Assembly (NCBI RefSeq): GCF_029407905.1
Contig: NC_073633.1
Span: forward strand, 28,348,501 to 28,412,500
Reading direction: 5' to 3'
Length of the DNA stretch: 64,000 bases
Origin: Bubalus kerabau
Taxonomy: Eukaryota; Chordata; Mammalia; Artiodactyla; Bovidae
Part shown: piece after piece, positions 1 through 11,328 of the stretch
Position numbering within the stretch: the first letter of the stretch is position 1
Layout of the letters: each line of letters begins with the position of its first letter
Position numbers and translations under genes: made by a program
Notes under the pieces: generated by a model
What the model saw: the letters and a program-made list of their open reading frames with translations, nothing else
Databases searched by the model: none
What the model was told of the DNA's origin: nothing

Positions 1-183
1 TAGGATGAGATGTATCTGCAGTTGTCTGTTGGGACGCCATGGTGAGGCAGGTTTGGATGGACATTCTCGGGACAGCCAACTTAGCTGAATAAAATCTTCC
101 TGGAGTCACTTTTCTCTTTTAGTTCCTTTCACTTCTTCCCATTTTGGAGTACAGCATATTGTAGCTAAATATTTATTTTGATA

Positions 184-456
184 GGGCTTCCCTCATAGGT
201 CAGTTGGTAAAGAATCCGCCTGTAATGCAGGAGACCCCGGTTCCATTCGTGGGTCGGGAAGATACGCTGGAGAAGGGATAGGCTACCCACTCCAGTATTC
301 TTGGGCTTCCCTTGTGGTTCAGCTGGTTAAAAAGATCCCCTGGAGAAGGGAAAGGCTACCCACTTCAGTATTCTGGCCTGGGGATTCCATGGGCTCTATA
401 GTCCATGGGGTCGCAACGAGTCGGACCCGACTGAGCGCCTTTCACTTTCACTTTCT
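184..456 (+). mobile_element. Two adjacent Bov-tA type SINE pieces
   Basis: Two tRNA-derived heads (GGGCTTCCCT...) start at about 184 and 304. The second carries the usual body with CCATGGGGTCGCAA and a GACTGAGCG tail. They interrupt the TRAV22 3' flank, which is continuous at the paralogous site near 16600. Confidence 0.85.
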
Positions 457-637
457 TATCTATTAATAGACCTCTCCTAGCTACAAGTTTGAGACTCTAG
501 CGCAGAGGAAGATACAGACTGAGAGGAAGATAAAGACCAAAGTCTCAAATCTGTAAGGCCAATAAGAAGCACTGCAAATGCCCTGTGGTGGCCTCACGGT
601 GTGACTGTGGCTAGAGGAGGGGCTGAGCCCCGCGGAG

Positions 638-676
638 GGTTTGTGTACAGGCTGCAGATGCCCCGGGAGCACAGTG
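638..676 (-). other. Recombination signal (23-bp spacer) of TRAV22
   Basis: Read on the minus strand, heptamer CACTGTG (670-676) abuts the V exon, then a 23-bp spacer (647-669) and nonamer ACACAAACC (638-646). The first three heptamer bases, needed for RAG cutting, are consensus; base 4 is T instead of A. Confidence 0.9.
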
Positions 677-1207
677 CTGCACAGCACAGAAGTAAGTGCC
701 TGAGTCTGTGGTCCGCAAAGAGGAAACATGCAGTGAGCTGCGGCGTTCTTTAGGGACTGTCGTGGCATTTAATCTTCCTTCCTGCCTTGTTTCCTGAAGG
801 AATGTAAATGAGGTGGATGAGGAGGCCCCGGGGGGCTTCTGAAGATACCACCGCATACTGTCTGCCGAGGTGGAGAAATTACACCACAGTGTAGAGCTGG
901 CTCCTTCCTGTGGAGTCAGGGCTGGGGGACTCTGCTCCACATTCACCCCTCTCACACCTGATGAGAAAGAGACAGACAGTCACAGGTGAGGCTCACTGTA
1001 ACTCTGAAAAAACCCTGAACGTGTCCCTCCAGCTCTCATAGATGTTGAGAAGGATAGGAAGTGTGCAGGACTTGTCAACTCTTTCTACTCCCTCCCTCAA
1101 CAGTACAGCAGCTGCTCATTTCTTCAGATTCCCCTGCAGGGCAGCCCCAACTCACAGCAAACCTGGGCAAACAAAAGCCCCAGCACAGTGCCCACTAGCC
1201 TCTTCAT
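677..1207 (-). CDS. TRAV22: T-cell receptor alpha V segment, TRAV22 family, intact
   Basis: Germline V segment for the variable domain of a TCR alpha chain, which binds peptide-MHC at the T-cell surface after V-J joining. The leader exon is 1156-1207 (ATG at 1205-1207, hydrophobic signal starting MKRLVGTVLGLLFAQV, donor GTGAGT). The V exon is 677-957 after a CTTTCTCATCAG acceptor, and the splice restores the frame. The mature domain begins GVNVEQSPP, has Cys23 in STLWCNFS, a Trp at RWYLQKP, and ends DSGTYFCAVQ with Cys104. The leader, the VEQSPP start and the SGTYFCAV end match the human TRAV22 pattern. A recombination signal follows directly. No stop or frameshift was seen, so it should be functional. 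The exact paralogue number within the expanded ruminant family cannot be given. Confidence 0.9.
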
Positions 1208-1254
1208 GATGCCTTGACTTGCTGCTGAGAAATTTTCACCTTAAAATACACAGC

Positions 1255-1370
1255 TAAACCCATAAGTGTTGTGTCACTTCTTGTCTGGAAATGCTCCTGC
1301 TCCTGCAACCAATCAGCTCGCCCAACAAACCCCGCTCAGGTGACACTCTGTGACAGGAAGCCCCACCTAA
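1255..1370 (-). promoter_or_regulatory. Probable TRAV22 promoter region
   Basis: Upstream of the leader ATG lie an inverted CCAAT box (plus-strand CCAAT at 1309-1313, about 100 bp before the ATG), an Ets-like ACAGGAAG on the plus strand near 1352, and a GGAAGCCCCACC block that resembles GGAAGCCCCGCCC upstream of the TRAV16-like genes. The transcription start was not determined; the call rests on motif content and position. Confidence 0.4.
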
Positions 1371-1579
1371 CAGTCAACTCCACTGAGAACACTGAACTTG
1401 AGAAAACAAATCCTTTCTTTGCAAATTGAAAAAGAAAAGAAAAAATCTAAGATGTCCATAGGAATGAAACATTTGCAATACTATATATTCTCTGTACTAT
1501 TTGCCTTCACAGAACATGCCAACTTCCTGAAAATAACACAGGCTGAAACTGTAAATCCTTTAAGCTACCAGATCTCAGG

Positions 1580-1618
1580 GGTTTGCAGATAGCTCCCCCT
1601 ACAGTCCTAGTCACCATG
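1580..1618 (-). other. Degenerate recombination signal of the TRAV8-like pseudogene
   Basis: Minus strand: heptamer CATGGTG (1612-1618), 23-bp spacer (1589-1611), nonamer CTGCAAACC (1580-1588). Spacer length is kept, but heptamer bases 3 and 4 differ from CACAGTG; loss of C at base 3 is expected to impair cleavage. Confidence 0.7.
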
Positions 1619-2059
1619 TCACTCAGAGCATAGAAGTACTTGGTCAAATTACTTCAGTGGGCTTTTTCCTCAGGTGAAAGGAAGTTTCACTCTTCCTAAA
1701 TTCAGATGCAAAATCTTTGATGCCTGAAACAAGATTGTTTCCAGACACGTACTTCAGGAGAAGCTGGAGTCCTTGGTTGGGGTACTGCACATACCAGTAG
1801 AGATTAGGTTGAAGAGAAAATGAGTAGTTGCACCTCAGCTCCAGAGGGGCTCCTTCAGAGACAGTGATGTGGCCATCGGGCTGGGTCACTGACTGGGCTG
1901 CCGAACCATAAATACTGAATCAGTGAACTCAGCTAAACAAAAGTCTCTATTCAAAGTCAAACCAGAACAATGTTCCGTGTGTGGACAAGAGAGTAAAATG
2001 GAACAGTACTCACTCAGCAGCAGGAGTGCCTCAAGCATCAAGGTGAACACCAAGGTCAT
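1619..2059 (-). pseudogene. TRAV8-like V segment, pseudogene
   Basis: The leader exon is 2014-2059 (ATG at 2057-2059, MTLVFTLMLEALLLL, donor GTGAGT). The V exon is about 1619-1897, and splicing at the CAG ending at 1898 keeps the frame. The domain reads QSVTQPDGHITVSEG, Cys23 in LRCNYS, LYWYVQYPNQGLQLLLKY, then SETSFHLRK, a close TRAV8 pattern. After that FR3 has a net loss of 4 bases compared with the usual family length, so the frame shifts and hits a stop. In the restored downstream frame the YFC motif reads KYFYALSD: Cys104 has become Tyr (TAT at 1630-1632). Both lesions prevent a normal V domain. The recombination signal is still recognisable, so rearrangement remains possible but unproductive. 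Confidence 0.85.
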
Positions 2060-2362
2060 GGTGGAGCAGTGAAGAGGCAGTGAGCTGCTTTCTGGGTGAT
2101 TCCCCCCAGACAGAAGTCTCATGACCGGGGGACTTGAATCCAAGTTGCTCTGCGGTTGAGGAGGAATGACAGGTGATATCAATTTCTTCTTCTGATGGAG
2201 ACTGTAGAGGGAGCTAGGAAGAGAGGCTGTCTTAAAACTTCCTGTCTCTAGTGTCTGAGATGCTTTACATGTCATTGTGTAAAAAATGGTGTCAGGATAT
2301 CTCTTTAAATTGTAAGGAAGGAAGGGTTTTTTGAGCTTATTCTGATCTTTCCCAATTTTCAC

Positions 2363-2990
2363 AACAGTGCCCTCCAGGGGTCAGATAGAGAAATAAAGAG
2401 AAATTCGCAATTTTTGTTCACCCCCTTGCTGGCTTTGTATGGTTGAATGTGAAAGCATTATAATTATGTACAGAGCAGACTTTATGTTTTGTAGGCACTG
2501 AAACTTACAAAATTGCACTTTCTATAGCAGCACAAAATTATGGATAAAAATTAAATAGAAAATAATGTTTAGAATGAGAAATACAATCATAGCAAATTAT
2601 AAATTTTAGAAAGCAAATTCCACAGACAGCATAAATCTAGAAAATTGAGTAATATTTTAGTACTTATTTCCATGACACACTGCTATAATACTTATGGTGT
2701 CTATGCTTTTTGTCTTCATACTTTTTACACTTTTCTTCATATGACAATAAATTTGTAAAAACTTTAATACAGAGAAAAGAAAGATAATCATGGATTGAAA
2801 TTTGCTTTCTTAAAAAAGTTCAAAGTGCATTTTGAAAATGGATTAAAATTTACAGGATTATGGTCAAAATTTGGAAACTGTCTATCACAGTACTGTGTGC
2901 TACAAGATTTCATTACATTCCAAATTTTCTTATGTCATAACAAATCCTAAATACTATCAACTGATCACACCAATTAACGAGTTTATTTTC
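2363..2990. other. AT-rich stretch without a recognised gene
   Basis: Upstream of the TRAV8-like leader. I see only AT-rich unique-looking sequence and no open V exon or recombination signal. Confidence 0.5.
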
Positions 2991-3385
2991 TATGTTAGTT
3001 ACCTATTGATGTGTGACAAATTATCAAGAACTTTTGTGATGGAACAACATCTCTTTATATCGCAGGTTCTGTAAGTCAGAAATCAGCACACAGTTAAGCT
3101 GAACTCACAAGGTTGCAGTCAAGGAGGCAACTAAGACTGTCTGGGGCATGGAGTCCTCTTCCAGACTCAGTGGTTGCTGGTAGAATTCATTTCCTTGTGG
3201 CTGTAGCACTCATGGCAACTTGTTTCCTCAAAACAAGGAGGATGTCTCTGATCGCAGGAAAAGTTTAAGCTCTTTCTTAAAGAGCAAACTTGATTAGATT
3301 AGGCCCACCTAGGACAATCTCCTTTTGATTCATTCAAGGTCATACTGATTAGAGACTTTAATTACACCTGCAAATTTCTTTTGTG
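2990..3385. repeat. Probable ancient interspersed repeat, family not identified
   Basis: GTTAGTTACCTATTG, TTCTGTAAGTCAGAAATC and the following text have the look of an old mammalian interspersed repeat. I cannot name the family without a repeat library. Confidence 0.4.
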
Positions 3386-3392
3386 TGTGTGT

Positions 3393-3591
3393 GTGCTCAG
3401 TCCCTCAGACTCTTTGCAACCCCATGGACTGTAGCCCACCAGGCTTCTCTGTCCATGGACTTTTCCAGGCAAGAATACTGGAGTGGGTTGCCGTTTCCTC
3501 CTCCAAGAGATCTTCCCAATCCTGGGATCAAACCCACATCTCTTGCATCAGCAGACAGATTCTTCACCACCACACTACCTGGGGAACCTTG
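3393..3591 (-). mobile_element. Bov-tA type SINE
   Basis: Reverse-complement SINE body: CTTTGCAACCCCATGGACTG, AATACTGGAGTGGGTTGCC, ending in the head near ACCTGGGGAACC. Chance ORFs here are SINE translation. Confidence 0.85.
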
Positions 3592-4369
3592 GTATCATCT
3601 ACCTACCATGGTTGTTAATGCCCTCATTGGACTGGCATGCTATGAGTTTCACTTTATTCTCATAAATGTAAAAAATTGTGACCAGTCAGTAAGAAGTTAA
3701 CATGAACAATAATAAATATGATCAGACGAGGCCATTTTCATACCAGAGGAAGAACATAAGCAAACTCGTCTTCCAATATATAGAGTGGAATGCACAGATA
3801 TTCCACAGAGTGGAATGCAACAGCCTGCAAGGAAACTATAAAAACATATTGGAACCGCTTAGGGAGGTGTTACATGCTCTTAAAACACTAAAAGGTCTGG
3901 CAATAGACTATCATGCCTTTTGGAAACAAAGACTTGTTAATGAATCATTACCAAAGGAACAGCAGTACAGTGTAATGTAAGGTAATTAGCATTAGTGTCA
4001 AACAGATTTTTGTTTGAAATCTGTCTCTGATGCTGAGCCTGTGAGATCTTGATGACAAGCACTTATATACTGAAGTGACTGTAAGCTGCATAAATAAATT
4101 ACACTAGGTCAAAATTATATGCATTCTTAATTCAAATTCACTCTTGCAGATGCTAAATAAGCCTGCGGCTCACTCCATCACCACCTGACAGACTAGAATT
4201 ATAGTAGAGGGGAAGTTGGGGTTTAACTGGCAAGGATCTTAACTCGTTAAGATATCTTATTTTTTGAAACATTTATAAAATATGGCTAGGGCCCTGTGCA
4301 TCTTGGAAATGACATGTTTAAGTAAGGGGCACCGAAGTTTAAGCTTTATTTTAAAATGAAATACTAAAA

Positions 4370-4561
4370 GTGTTAGTTGCTCAGTGGTGTTTGACTCTTT
4401 GTGACCCCATGACCTGTAGCCTGCCAGGCTTCTCTATCCATAGGATTCTCCAAGCAAGAATACTGGAGTGGGTTACCATTCCCTTCTGCAAGGTATGTTC
4501 CTGACCCAGGGATTGAACCCAGGTCTCCCGCATTGTAGGCAGATTCTTTACTGTCTGAGCT
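4370..4561 (-). mobile_element. Bov-tA type SINE
   Basis: Reverse-complement SINE body with TTTGTGACCCCATGACCTG and AATACTGGAGTGGGTTACC; the head end is near 4560. Confidence 0.8.
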
Positions 4562-4624
4562 TTATAAGAAATATCTTATTTAATACAACAACATCTTGGG
4601 TTACTCATTTTTACCCTCCATTTT

Positions 4625-4824
4625 TTTTTTATAATTTTATTTTATTTTTAAACCTTACATAATTGTATTAGTTTTGCCAAATATCAAAATGAATCTGCCA
4701 CAGGTATACATGTGTTCCCCATCCTGAACCCTCCTCCCTCCTCCCTCCCCATTCCACCCCTCTGGGTCGTCCCAGTGCACCAGCCCCAAGCATCCAGTAT
4801 CGTGCATCGAACCTGGACTGGCAA
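4625..4824 (-). mobile_element. Short L1 3'-end insertion
   Basis: A poly-T run followed by the complement of the L1 3' UTR (the same sequence as the end of the larger L1 at 31.6 kb). It is flanked by a 13-bp direct repeat TACCCTCCATTTT at 4612-4624 and 4825-4837, the target-site duplication. It landed in a MIR-like element that resumes at 4831. Confidence 0.85.
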
Positions 4825-4830
4825 TACCCT

Positions 4831-4935
4831 CCATTTTATAGATGGTAAACCTAGCTTCAAAGAATTTAAATTACACAGGATTGCAATATTTTTAAGTGAC
4901 AGGGTAGTGATTAGAATATAGATCTAACTCCAGAG
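4831..4935 (+). repeat. MIR-like fragment
   Basis: CCATTTTATAGATGGTAAAC and a downstream TAACTCCAGAG-type end resemble the MIR core. The element is split by the L1 insertion just to its left. Confidence 0.45.
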
Positions 4936-5194
4936 ACCAGTTTTATGTGCAGGCTACTAAGACTGTTTGCATGATAATTGAAGCAATATGAACAGATGAA
5001 ATTTTCAAAGAATAGTATACAGATTGAGAGGAAAAGAGGGTCTAAGCAGTGGGATGGGTAAAGAAGAATAGGAGATCTTGCAAAGGATCTCCCAGAAGTT
5101 AAAGTTTAAGGTTGGGGTACTGTGTGCCAGGAACACAAAGGTCCCCAAAAGGAGTGGCACGCACTGCAGAGAGAGGCTGCTCGAATGTGGTCTG

Positions 5195-5330
5195 TAGGTA
5201 GGTATCATTCGCATCACCAGGGAGCTACTTTGACTTCAGAATCTCAGGCCTAACCCAAAATTCCTAAGTCAGAATCTACATTTTAATAATATTCCTGTGC
5301 ACATTAAAATTTGAGAAATACTTGTCTAGA
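5195..5330 (+). repeat. MER5-like DNA transposon fragment
   Basis: CATCACCAGGGAGCTACTTT, AGAATCTCAGGCCTAACCC, CAGAATCTACATTTTAAT and the CACATTAAAATTTGAGAAAT end follow the MER5 consensus as I recall it. Confidence 0.55.
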
Positions 5331-6348
5331 TGAAGGAGGTTAAAAACGTCTTTTAGATTTAACAATAAAGAGATCATTGGTGATTTTTAAGAAAACAGAT
5401 TTTAGAAAATATTGGGAGGAAAAACAAAAGTGTACAGAGTGAAAAAAGGTGACAGAGTGTAAGCAGTTATGTGATCAGGGCTTTTAAACAATAGCCAGGG
5501 AGTAAAAGACAGATTGGTTGCAGGAGAGGCATGTATGGGGTTTGGAGGAATATGAAATATTTTTTCTAAGATGAGAAAGCTTGAATATTTTAAATGAGTC
5601 CTATAAAATCAGACCATAGAATTTGGATGATCAGTGGCCTAAGGTGCCATAGAAACCAGAAAGAATGGTGTCGGTGAAGTGTTTAGGCAAAGAGGTACTA
5701 TTTCAAAGTAAAAGAGATACCTGTTTTATTATTATGGGAGTGAAAGTGAATTACAAGTGTAAAAGCAGAGTGTTTTATGAGATACAGAAAGTTGAAGATT
5801 CATTTAAATATAGTGAAATGGAGCTGGGCTCTATGGTCCTTGCCTCCCGTGTCCTCAGCCTGCCCTTGCCTGTGAAAAAACTTAAGCCAAAGAAGAAGCT
5901 TAATCAGACATCCCCTGTAAAGTCACATGAAGAACTGATGCCACTCTTTCAGCAAAGAGGAACTGCAAGTTTCTGAGAACTTTCAGAAATCAGTTCCCTT
6001 GTTGTGGACTGCTGCTATTCAACTTGGGAGAGATTGGGATGGCAACCCATGGGAGGAAAAGCACTTTGGTTAATAATTTTTTATATAAAATTTCAATTTA
6101 AAAATTTGAAACTTTCAAATGGAAAGAAACAAAAAGTCCATCTTAGCTTTGCTTAATGGTGAAACTATTATTATTTTGTCTTGCTTGACTGTTTTCCTCT
6201 CCTTCTGCATTTTTTTCTGATTAAGTTTATTCTTTGGAATTCAAGGAAAGCCCAAGAGGCTAATGGTTTTCTATGCACAAGAAGCAACAGAGTTTGGATA
6301 TTGGGAGTCTGTTTCAGAAAGACCCTATAGAATCCTGCTGGGTTTCAT

Positions 6349-6350
<2 letters not shown>
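5331..6350. other. No recognised gene
   Basis: Contains a 103-codon plus-strand open frame (5665-5976) with no recognised domain, no V features and no splice context. I treat it as chance. The rest is unique-looking AT-rich sequence. Confidence 0.5.

Positions 6351-6380
<30 letters not shown>
6350..6380 (+). repeat. (TG)n microsatellite
   Basis: An uninterrupted TG run of about 14 units. Confidence 0.95.
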
Positions 6381-6382
<2 letters not shown>

Positions 6383-6689
6383 GCCTCTTGTGTGCCAAGC
6401 AGGTTCAGGTCTGGAGGATGCTGTAGTAAAGAGATAGTAAATGCCTACAGTTTAGTAGGAAGGGAGAAAAATTAAATGAATGTTTTCTCTTTTTTTTGAG
6501 AAAAAATAGTTTTAAAGAGTAATAAGTACTATAAACACAATACAATACTGTATTGAGACAGAGTAACTCTTGGGGGTGAGGAAGGGCATCTGCTCTAAGT
6601 GGAGGGGAGGCTACAGTCTGATACTTACCATGCAACACTAGGAAAAATACTGAACCCCCTTCAAGTTCAATTTCCTTTCTTGTAAGTAG

Positions 6690-6930
6690 TCAGTATCTTC
6701 CTGCTGGGCACTGGACTCAGCACTGGCACTTATTATCTCATTCACTTCTCATGAGAACTCTGCAGGGTAGATTCTATCAATATTGATATTCTACCAATAT
6801 CTAGCATTGTAGATACATGAACACTAAAGCAAAAAATCATTAAGTCGTTTTCCCAAGATACTCAACTAATGAGTGGTAGATATAGAAATACAAACCAAGT
6901 CTTCAGTCTCAAGCACTTTGTAACTTTGCC
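6690..6930 (+). repeat. MIR SINE fragment
   Basis: ATTATCTCATTCACTTCTCATGAGAACTCT, then a diverged core and AATGAGTGGTAGATATAGAAATACAAACC, are in MIR order. Confidence 0.6.
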
Positions 6931-7141
6931 TGCCTAAAGGTGAATTGATCCAACCTTGAAGTGTTCCAATAAGAATTAAGTAGGAACAAACATTCAAATC
7001 ACCAGCATAATACCTTCCCTAACTTAAATATTCAATCAGCTGCAGCAATGTGCAAAATCTTGGGGATGGGGTTGGAAGACAGAATCTGAAATTGCAGAAT
7101 AATCTATCCACAAGATAAAGTTCAATATTTTTCTGAGATAT

Positions 7142-7273
7142 GTATGAGTGCATGTGTGCTCATTCATGACCGACTCTTTGCAACCTATGGACTATGGCCT
7201 GCCAGGCTCTTCTGTTCATGAGATTTTCCAGCAAGGATACTGCAGCAGGTTGCTATTTCTTACTCCAGGGTAT
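7142..7273 (-). mobile_element. Bov-tA type SINE, partial
   Basis: GACTCTTTGCAACCTATGGACT and the following body. It is cut at 7273, where BovB sequence begins. Confidence 0.7.
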
Positions 7274-8130
7274 ATTGTCACCCTGCTTATTTAACTTATA
7301 TGCAGAGTACATCATGAGAAACGCTGGGCTGGAGGAAGCACAAGCTGGAATCAAGATTGCCAGGAGAAATATCAGTAACCTCAGATATGCAGATGACACC
7401 ACCCTTATGGCAGAAAGTGAAGAACTAAAGATACTGAAAAAGTTGGCTTAAAGCTCAACATTCAGAAAACTAAGATCATGGCATCTGGTCCCATCACTTC
7501 ATGGCAAATAGATGGGGAAACAGTGGAAACAGTGGCTGATTTATTTTTCTGGGCTCCAAAATCGCTGTAGATGGTGATTGCAGCCATGAAATTAAGAGAC
7601 ACTTACTCCTTGCAAGGAAAGTTATGACCAACCTCGACAGCATATTAAAAAGCAGAGACATTACTTTGCCAACAATGGTCTGTCTAGTCAAGGCTATGGT
7701 TTTTCCAGTGGTCATGTATGGATGTGAGAGTTGGACTGTGAAGAAAGCTGAGCACCAAAGAATTGATGCTTTTGAACTGTGGTGTTGGAGAAGACTCTTG
7801 AGAGTCCCTTGGACTGCAAAGAGATCCAATCAGTCCATCCTAAAGGAGGTCAGTCCTGGGTGTTCATTGGAAGGACTGATGTAGAAGCTGAAACGCCAAT
7901 ACTTTGGCCACCTGATGCGAAGAGCTGACTCATTTGAAAAGACCCTGATGCTGGGAAAGATTGAGGGCAGGAGGAGACGGGGCTGACAGAGGATAGTTGG
8001 ATGGCATCACCGACTCAATGGACCTGGGTTTGGGTGAACTCCGGGAGTTGGTGATGGACAGGGAGGCCTGGAGTGCTGCGGTTCATGGGGTCACAAAGAG
8101 TCTGACATGATTGAATGACTGAACTGAACT
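7274..8130 (+). mobile_element. BovB LINE 3' fragment
   Basis: Translated pieces include the reverse transcriptase core LRYADDTTLMAES (with the YADD motif) and the C-terminal VVMYGCESWTVKKAE and WCWRRLLRVPWT blocks of the BovB/RTE polymerase. Frameshifts and stops break it. The 3' end is the GACTGAACTGAACTGAACT tail. Confidence 0.9.
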
Positions 8131-8133
8131 GAA

Positions 8134-8235
8134 CTCCAGGGGATCTTCCATACCCAAGGATCAAACTGGCATCTTTTGTGGCTCCTGCATTGCCAGGCGG
8201 GTTCTTTACCAGCTCAGCCACCAGGGGAGCCCTTT
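8134..8235 (-). mobile_element. SINE head fragment
   Basis: AGGGGATCTTCC...ATTGCCAGGCGGGTTCTTTACC...CCACCAGGGGAGCCC, the reverse of a Bov-tA head, abutting BovB. Confidence 0.75.
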
Positions 8236-8842
8236 CTGACATATATGTAATGTAGTAGTTTACCTGGCAGATTTCATGTGTTATCATAAATGTCCATGTC
8301 TATCATGTTCTTATTACTATTAATGAGAAATTAATTCATTAGAGTGTTATTTTGAGAGATTGGGTGCCATAATATAAACTGGAATGAGTATACCAAGCAG
8401 TGTTTTCTGCAATTGTTTATTTTTTCCCATTATTGACTCTTGCTCCCACTTCGCTAGATATTTCTATACTACAAGAAAAGACAGAGCAGTACATACAATT
8501 TTACTTGCCAGAGAAGAAACTCCCATCTTGTGCATCAATTCCAAGCTTTCTTTTCAAGGTAGCCTCTTACTCTGCAGCCATAATCAGGCCATGTGCTGTA
8601 TTTGTCATTTGAAGTCAATCACTTTCACATCTGGCAGGCAAAAGAAGAAGAAAAAAAGAAAACAGCCAGTTTTGTTGAATCCTCTTTCTCCCCATTTCTG
8701 CATAGGGAAGTTTACTGAATGGTTCAGCAATGACAGCTCCTATTGTGATTACGCTTTTGCTGGCCAAATTCTTGGTTTTCTCTGCCACCAAAGCCAAATA
8801 AAAAGGACAAAGAGAATTTGGAGGAAATAGAAAGGTGGCTTT
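8236..8842. other. No recognised gene
   Basis: A 148-codon plus-strand frame (8384-8830) overlaps this region but shows no domain, signal peptide or V motif. No repeat family was recognised. Confidence 0.4.
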
Positions 8843-8843
8843 A

Positions 8844-8937
8844 AGAATACTGGAGTAGGTTGCCATTCCCTTCTCCAGGGGATCTTCCTGACCCAAGGAT
8901 CAAACCTGTGGATTCTTTACCATCTGAGCCACAAGGC
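8844..8937 (-). mobile_element. SINE fragment
   Basis: AATACTGGAGTAGGTTGCC to CATCTGAGCCACAAGG, a reversed Bov-tA body and head. Confidence 0.75.
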
Positions 8938-9296
8938 AAGGGCTCACAGTCAGGAGTCTAGGTGATAATAGGATCTTGATTTCTTCCTCTTGCATTGTTT
9001 CAAAGAGCCATAGCCTGGCATCTGTAACCCAGCAATTGACTCTGGCAGTTAGGTGGCTCTGTGGCCTTCTTTCTGATATCTAATTACAAAGGGAAGGGTG
9101 TTGTAAGGGAAAACACTAGATAGGAGACGTATTTAGCATAGAGACAAAGGAGACAGTGTGAATTGCAGCTCCTGCAGAGTTAGGGAGCAGTAAAGCAAAC
9201 TTACAGATATGCAGAGTTAGGAGCAGTTAAGGCAAAACAAAAACAACTAGGAATGTTCACACCTTTCCCTATTGAGACTTCAGGGAATCTCTATCA

Positions 9297-9500
9297 GGGC
9301 TTCCCTGGTAGCTCAGTTTGTAAAGAATCCACCTACAATGCAGGAGAGCCCGGTTCACTTCCTGGGTTGGGAAGATCTGCTGGAGAAGGGACAGGCTACC
9401 CATTCCAGTATTCTGCCCTGGAGAATATATATATTCTATATATATACATATAGTCCATGGGATTGCAAAGAGTCAGACATGAGTGAGCAACTTTCAGTTC
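9297..9500 (+). mobile_element. Bov-tA type SINE with internal TA repeat
   Basis: Head GGGCTTCCCTGGTAGCTCAG at 9297; body to GACATGAGTGAGCAAC. A short (TA)n insertion sits at 9425-9452. Confidence 0.8.
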
Positions 9501-10526
9501 ACTTCAGGAATGTTCAGGCCTGCTCACTGTTCTCTTTATCTTCTTTGGTCCAAGGAAAGGGAAAGAAAAAAACCTCATTTCTATTTTTTCCTTTTCACTG
9601 CAACAGGCTTCCTCGCAGTTTAACCCGTGATCACTGGAGGGGAGCAGAGAGGCCAGTGTAAGCATCATAAGATATTTGAGCAGGACACCAGCTGGCAGAG
9701 CTTCAGCTTTCATTCTTGATTCATGCCGTGTGTTACAGCCTGATTCTCAGAGAAAAAAATAGAAAGATTTAGATAAAGGATTCATTTTCATGTTCATAAG
9801 AAGCTAGTTTGAAAGTATTACTTGTTTGCTTCCTTTAAACAACTTAAAAATGCTTTCCCTTGGTGACTTCTATTGCATCTGATATGAAATCAAGCATCAT
9901 TCTTAATGATATTTCCCAGAATACAGTATATCAATTTTCCCTATTTATTGGCAAGATTATTTCCACTTAAATAGACCTTAGGATTTGCCTTCAATACCCT
10001 TTGAACTTCTGTCAAAACCACAGTGGTGGGCTTGCAGAATGTCTTATTTACCTTGATGACTTTCCACATAGCATTGCTCCTGTGTAAGGAGCTTGTTTTA
10101 TAGGAAGTCAAGGTGGCAGTGAGTGAAGGTGCTTGTTATGAGCAAAAATGTTATGGAATGGGTAATGGAAAAGGTAGTTATAAATACTACCAACAATCAT
10201 GTGGTCATTTGCAGTAACAAAAACTGTAACAGTCAGAAATGGAGTATTTCCTGCCATATCAGTAAACAAGGACGTCACAGTCTTCAGCACCTGCAGCCCA
10301 GTGTGAGCTCCTGAGCCTAAGCGCACTCAGGAAGGAGAAGAATATCTGTGATCTAACAACCATCAGAACTGCAGTCACTCCCTACCATGAGACTAAAGGA
10401 GCTCAGGATGCAAGAAACACAGATACTGGCCCCAAGATAGTTGAGGTGAATAGTAAAAGAATGACCTCCGTGAGCCCTGACTCTTGCATCTCCCCATGCA
10501 TATAAGTGTGCTAGACTCCTTAACTT

Positions 10527-10734
10527 GTGCTTAGTCGCTCAGTCGTGTCCGACTCTTTGCAACCCCATGGACTGTAGACTGCCAGGCTCCTCTGTCCATG
10601 GGGATTCTCCAGGCAAGAATACTGGAGTGGATTGCCATGCCCTCCTCCAGGGGATCTTCCCAACCCAGGGATCAAACCCAGGCCTCCTGCATTGTAAGCG
10701 GATTCTTGACTGTCTGAGCCACCAGGGAAGTCCA
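10527..10734 (-). mobile_element. Bov-tA type SINE, well preserved
   Basis: Tail GCTTAGTCGCTCAGTCGTGT, body, and head ending GCCACCAGGGAAGTCC. It lies in the part of copy 1 that is absent from copy 2. Confidence 0.9.
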
Positions 10735-11204
10735 TCCTTAACTTGAGATATCCTTTTTTCTTTAATTAACAATAATCTTTTGATGTTCCGACTACCTGCA
10801 CTTTGTTGCTAAACTTCTATATAACCTGGCTTCTCTGCTCACCTCCTCAGAGCAGTTCTTTCAGGTTTACTTGAGATGCTATCTCCCAGACTTGAAGTCC
10901 TAAAAATTCCCACCAGATAGAACGTAACTCTCAACTTCTGGTTGTGAATATTTTTAAAGTTGACAGTAGTTATGACAATCTCTTTTTCTGTTTGATATGA
11001 ATATATTTATGCATAGAGTGACCATTTTTAAATCTCTCCCCCACTTGCCTGCCTATGGAAACATATGAAGTGCAAAATACAAGTTAACATTGAATCTGAT
11101 TGTATCTCAATAGTTAAGATGCAGGATCCAAAGGGACAGTGTGGGTGAGGTATAAAAGGAAAAAACAACACTCAAAAATGGATAAGTGAACTTGATATCC
11201 ATTG

Positions 11205-11328
11205 AAGAGGGTGTGGCAACGCACTCCAGTATTCTTGCCTGGAGAATCCCATGGACAGAGGAGCCTGGTGGGCTACAGTACATAGGGTCATGAAGAGTCG
11301 GATGTGGCGGAAGTAACTTAGTACTCAT
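11205..11328 (+). mobile_element. Partial Bov-tA SINE
   Basis: GCACTCCAGTATTCTTGCCT through GTGGGCTACAGTACATAGGG; the head is missing. Confidence 0.75.

Noticed and set aside
670..720. Second recombination signal pointing into the TRAV22 V exon from the complementary CACAGTG
   Set aside because: No nonamer at 12 or 23 bp on that side.
481..768. Minus-strand 95-codon frame overlapping TRAV22
   Set aside because: A shadow frame over the end of the V exon and the recombination signal.
1886..2362. 158-codon minus-strand frame covering the TRAV8-like leader
   Set aside because: It reads through the leader intron; only the MTLVFTLML leader part is meaningful and it is included in the pseudogene.
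5665..5976. 103-codon plus-strand open frame
   Set aside because: No recognisable domain, homologue or splice context; its length is compatible with chance in AT-rich DNA.
8384..8830. 148-codon plus-strand frame
   Set aside because: No recognised domain; low-complexity Lys run and no promoter or V context.
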